Shown piece after piece: positions 62,537 to 64,000 of a DNA stretch of 64,000 nt. The stretch's first letter is position 1. Each line of letters opens with the position of its first letter. The translations under genes and the position numbers were made by a program. The notes below the pieces were generated by a model. That model ran no database searches, was not told the origin of the DNA, and saw nothing but the letters and a program-made list of their open reading frames with translations. Source of the DNA: Lottia gigantea (Eukaryota > Mollusca > Gastropoda > Lottiidae); the NCBI RefSeq assembly GCF_000327385.1, contig NW_008708898.1:2764772-2828771 (forward strand). Direction: 5' to 3'.

Positions 62537-64000
62537 TTATATCATTATATATATTAGAAAACAATATCCCTAATAGAATAAATAATTTACAAGGACGAAA
62601 TATGTGACGTGGCATTGCTGATGGTTATTAACCTAAATATTTTGCCAATAATGAATAATGACCCACAATCTGGTTTTCAAATTATTAACTCCAATACTTA
62701 ATGGGCATTATCAATTTCATAAAGCCCTATATTCTCAGGTGTATATTACAAGTATATGTATCTAGTTTAATTATTTTAATAAAGTCTGATAAAGATATAA
62801 TTTGTAAAGAGAAAAATAGTGATTATATCAATGTACCATAACCCATATAGTTTAGTTATCGCCAATATTAAATGTAATGACAATATATTTTCACAATTAA
62901 TCGAATGTTAAGTTTATTTAAATCGGTCAATCGGCCAATATAAGGCCCAGGTGGCACAATGACAGTGAAGTCTGAAAGTGAAAGGCGCCAAAGGCACGAA
63001 TATACCTCCTGTTTGTGGATTCATATTAATCTCAGAAATTCTGTTATCTTATATTGAGTCCAGAAAACACAAACCAGAAAAGTAAAGCAAGCTATAAAGA
63101 ACATGGTCCAATGTTTTCGGCGTTCAAGCCAAGTTGCCTTAAATAATCCGATTCAGACTGTATCGGTGTATGTACTCTTCTCCCATCGCCCCATGCTACA
63201 ATAGGCATAGAATAGACCCATCTATTGAGGCATCCAGAATCTGACCAATGACCTTATTAATGATAAACAAAATACGAATTGTACTCCGTGAAGTCCCAGA
63301 GGCATCAACCAAGAAATTAATATTCTAATCACAATAGGCAGTAAGACTTATTTGTGAATACTAGGTTTTTATCCCTGCCCCGGGAATCAACAATTATATC
63401 TTATGATATAAGTAGGCTAGATCATAACATACTGCCTGCAAGGGAGATAATTTCTAGACAGTATTATTTTCATAAGGTTTCTCGTAAGCTTTTGATACTT
63501 TTATCGCGTTATTTCATCTGATTTTGTAGATAATTGGAAATTACTTTTCAAACTTTTCCGATGATTAGCTGTAGTTTGTATCAAATCAGCTCTAAGCAAG
63601 AAGCACTTGCCCCACCATCGACGGAAATTCAAGGGGAATTCATCTCTACAAAATCCCTTTTTATTTAGCAACAGTCCGCAACTGGAACAGCAGCGCCCCT
63701 CTCGTTTGATGTGCCGAATTTAATTTGAGCAATTGGCACATGAAAAGTTCAACGTTCGTTGATTTACGTCCTTTTTTCATTCCTGTACTTTCATTCTTGA
63801 AAATTTTATTAGCGGTCAACTTAATAGCTAGCGTATTTGGTCAGATAAAATCATTTTAAGGTGGCAATTATCATACATTCTATTAGATAAATTACAATTA
63901 TAGGTTATGATTTTGTTTTTGTAGTGGTATATCCAGGAATATTAATTGCCTTGTTGTTAGTACCATCATAAATATCATTGTAAACTTGCAAATTTAAATT
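62537..64000. other. AT-rich non-coding DNA to the end of the window
   Basis: No gene is supported. A short stretch near 63,650 vaguely resembles the end of a LINE reverse transcriptase frame but is too weak to call. Confidence 0.5.

Noticed and set aside
63640-63740. Weak resemblance to the end of a LINE reverse transcriptase frame
   Set aside because: Only a dozen loosely matching residues in an interrupted frame; no other LINE motif nearby.

Overview
The window looks like a stretch of a lophotrochozoan genome, most likely a mollusc and perhaps a limpet-like gastropod. The DNA is very AT-rich. Genes are sparse, with GT-AG introns and coding exons separated by kilobases. There are many minisatellites and short TTAA-associated inverted-repeat elements. 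The best protein matches are animal cell-surface and signalling families. The organism call is inference from gene families and repeat style; no species marker was seen. Nothing looks bacterial, and I recognised no retrovirus-like element.

Layout. 1-21.8 kb has no recognised gene. It holds two copies of one MITE family (A), a tRNA-derived SINE fragment, a 39-bp minisatellite (3.6-5.1 kb), a CpG-rich repeat patch (8.7-9.9 kb), a decayed ~165-190-bp tandem repeat (14.1-14.8 kb) and a 29-bp minisatellite (17.1-18.5 kb). At 21,861-22,958 (+) is a complete heparan sulfate glucosamine 3-O-sulfotransferase, closest from memory to HS3ST5, encoded in one exon behind a splice acceptor. A very uniform 50-bp satellite follows at 25.0-26.4 kb. 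At about 26.5 kb the CpG frequency rises sharply.

31.7-35.3 kb (+) carries a six-exon gene that I assembled from splice sites. It encodes a 408-residue type I membrane protein: signal peptide, NIDO (nidogen-like) domain, Ser/Thr-rich stalk, one membrane helix and a short basic tail. A TATA box and a probable non-coding first exon lie just upstream. At 36.0-37.0 kb (-) is an interrupted reading frame ending in a helix-turn-helix-like segment. From 39.8 to 56.3 kb (-) runs a four-exon rhodopsin-family peptide receptor of 375 residues (QRFP/NPFF/orexin-like). Its first intron is about 14.75 kb and contains two minisatellites, a foldback element and older duplications. A 44-bp minisatellite begins about 420 bp upstream of the receptor's start codon, and a 32-bp array lies at 60.3-60.9 kb. 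A second MITE family (B) appears at 38.4 and 62.2 kb.

The three intact genes do not form an obvious pathway. All three encode secretory-route or membrane proteins: a Golgi sulfotransferase, an adhesion-like surface protein and a neuropeptide receptor. I found no convincing new multi-gene system. The most useful leads are the CpG step, the NIDO-mucin-TM architecture, cofactor-site changes in the sulfotransferase, the receptor's alternative tail and the filled/empty MITE site.
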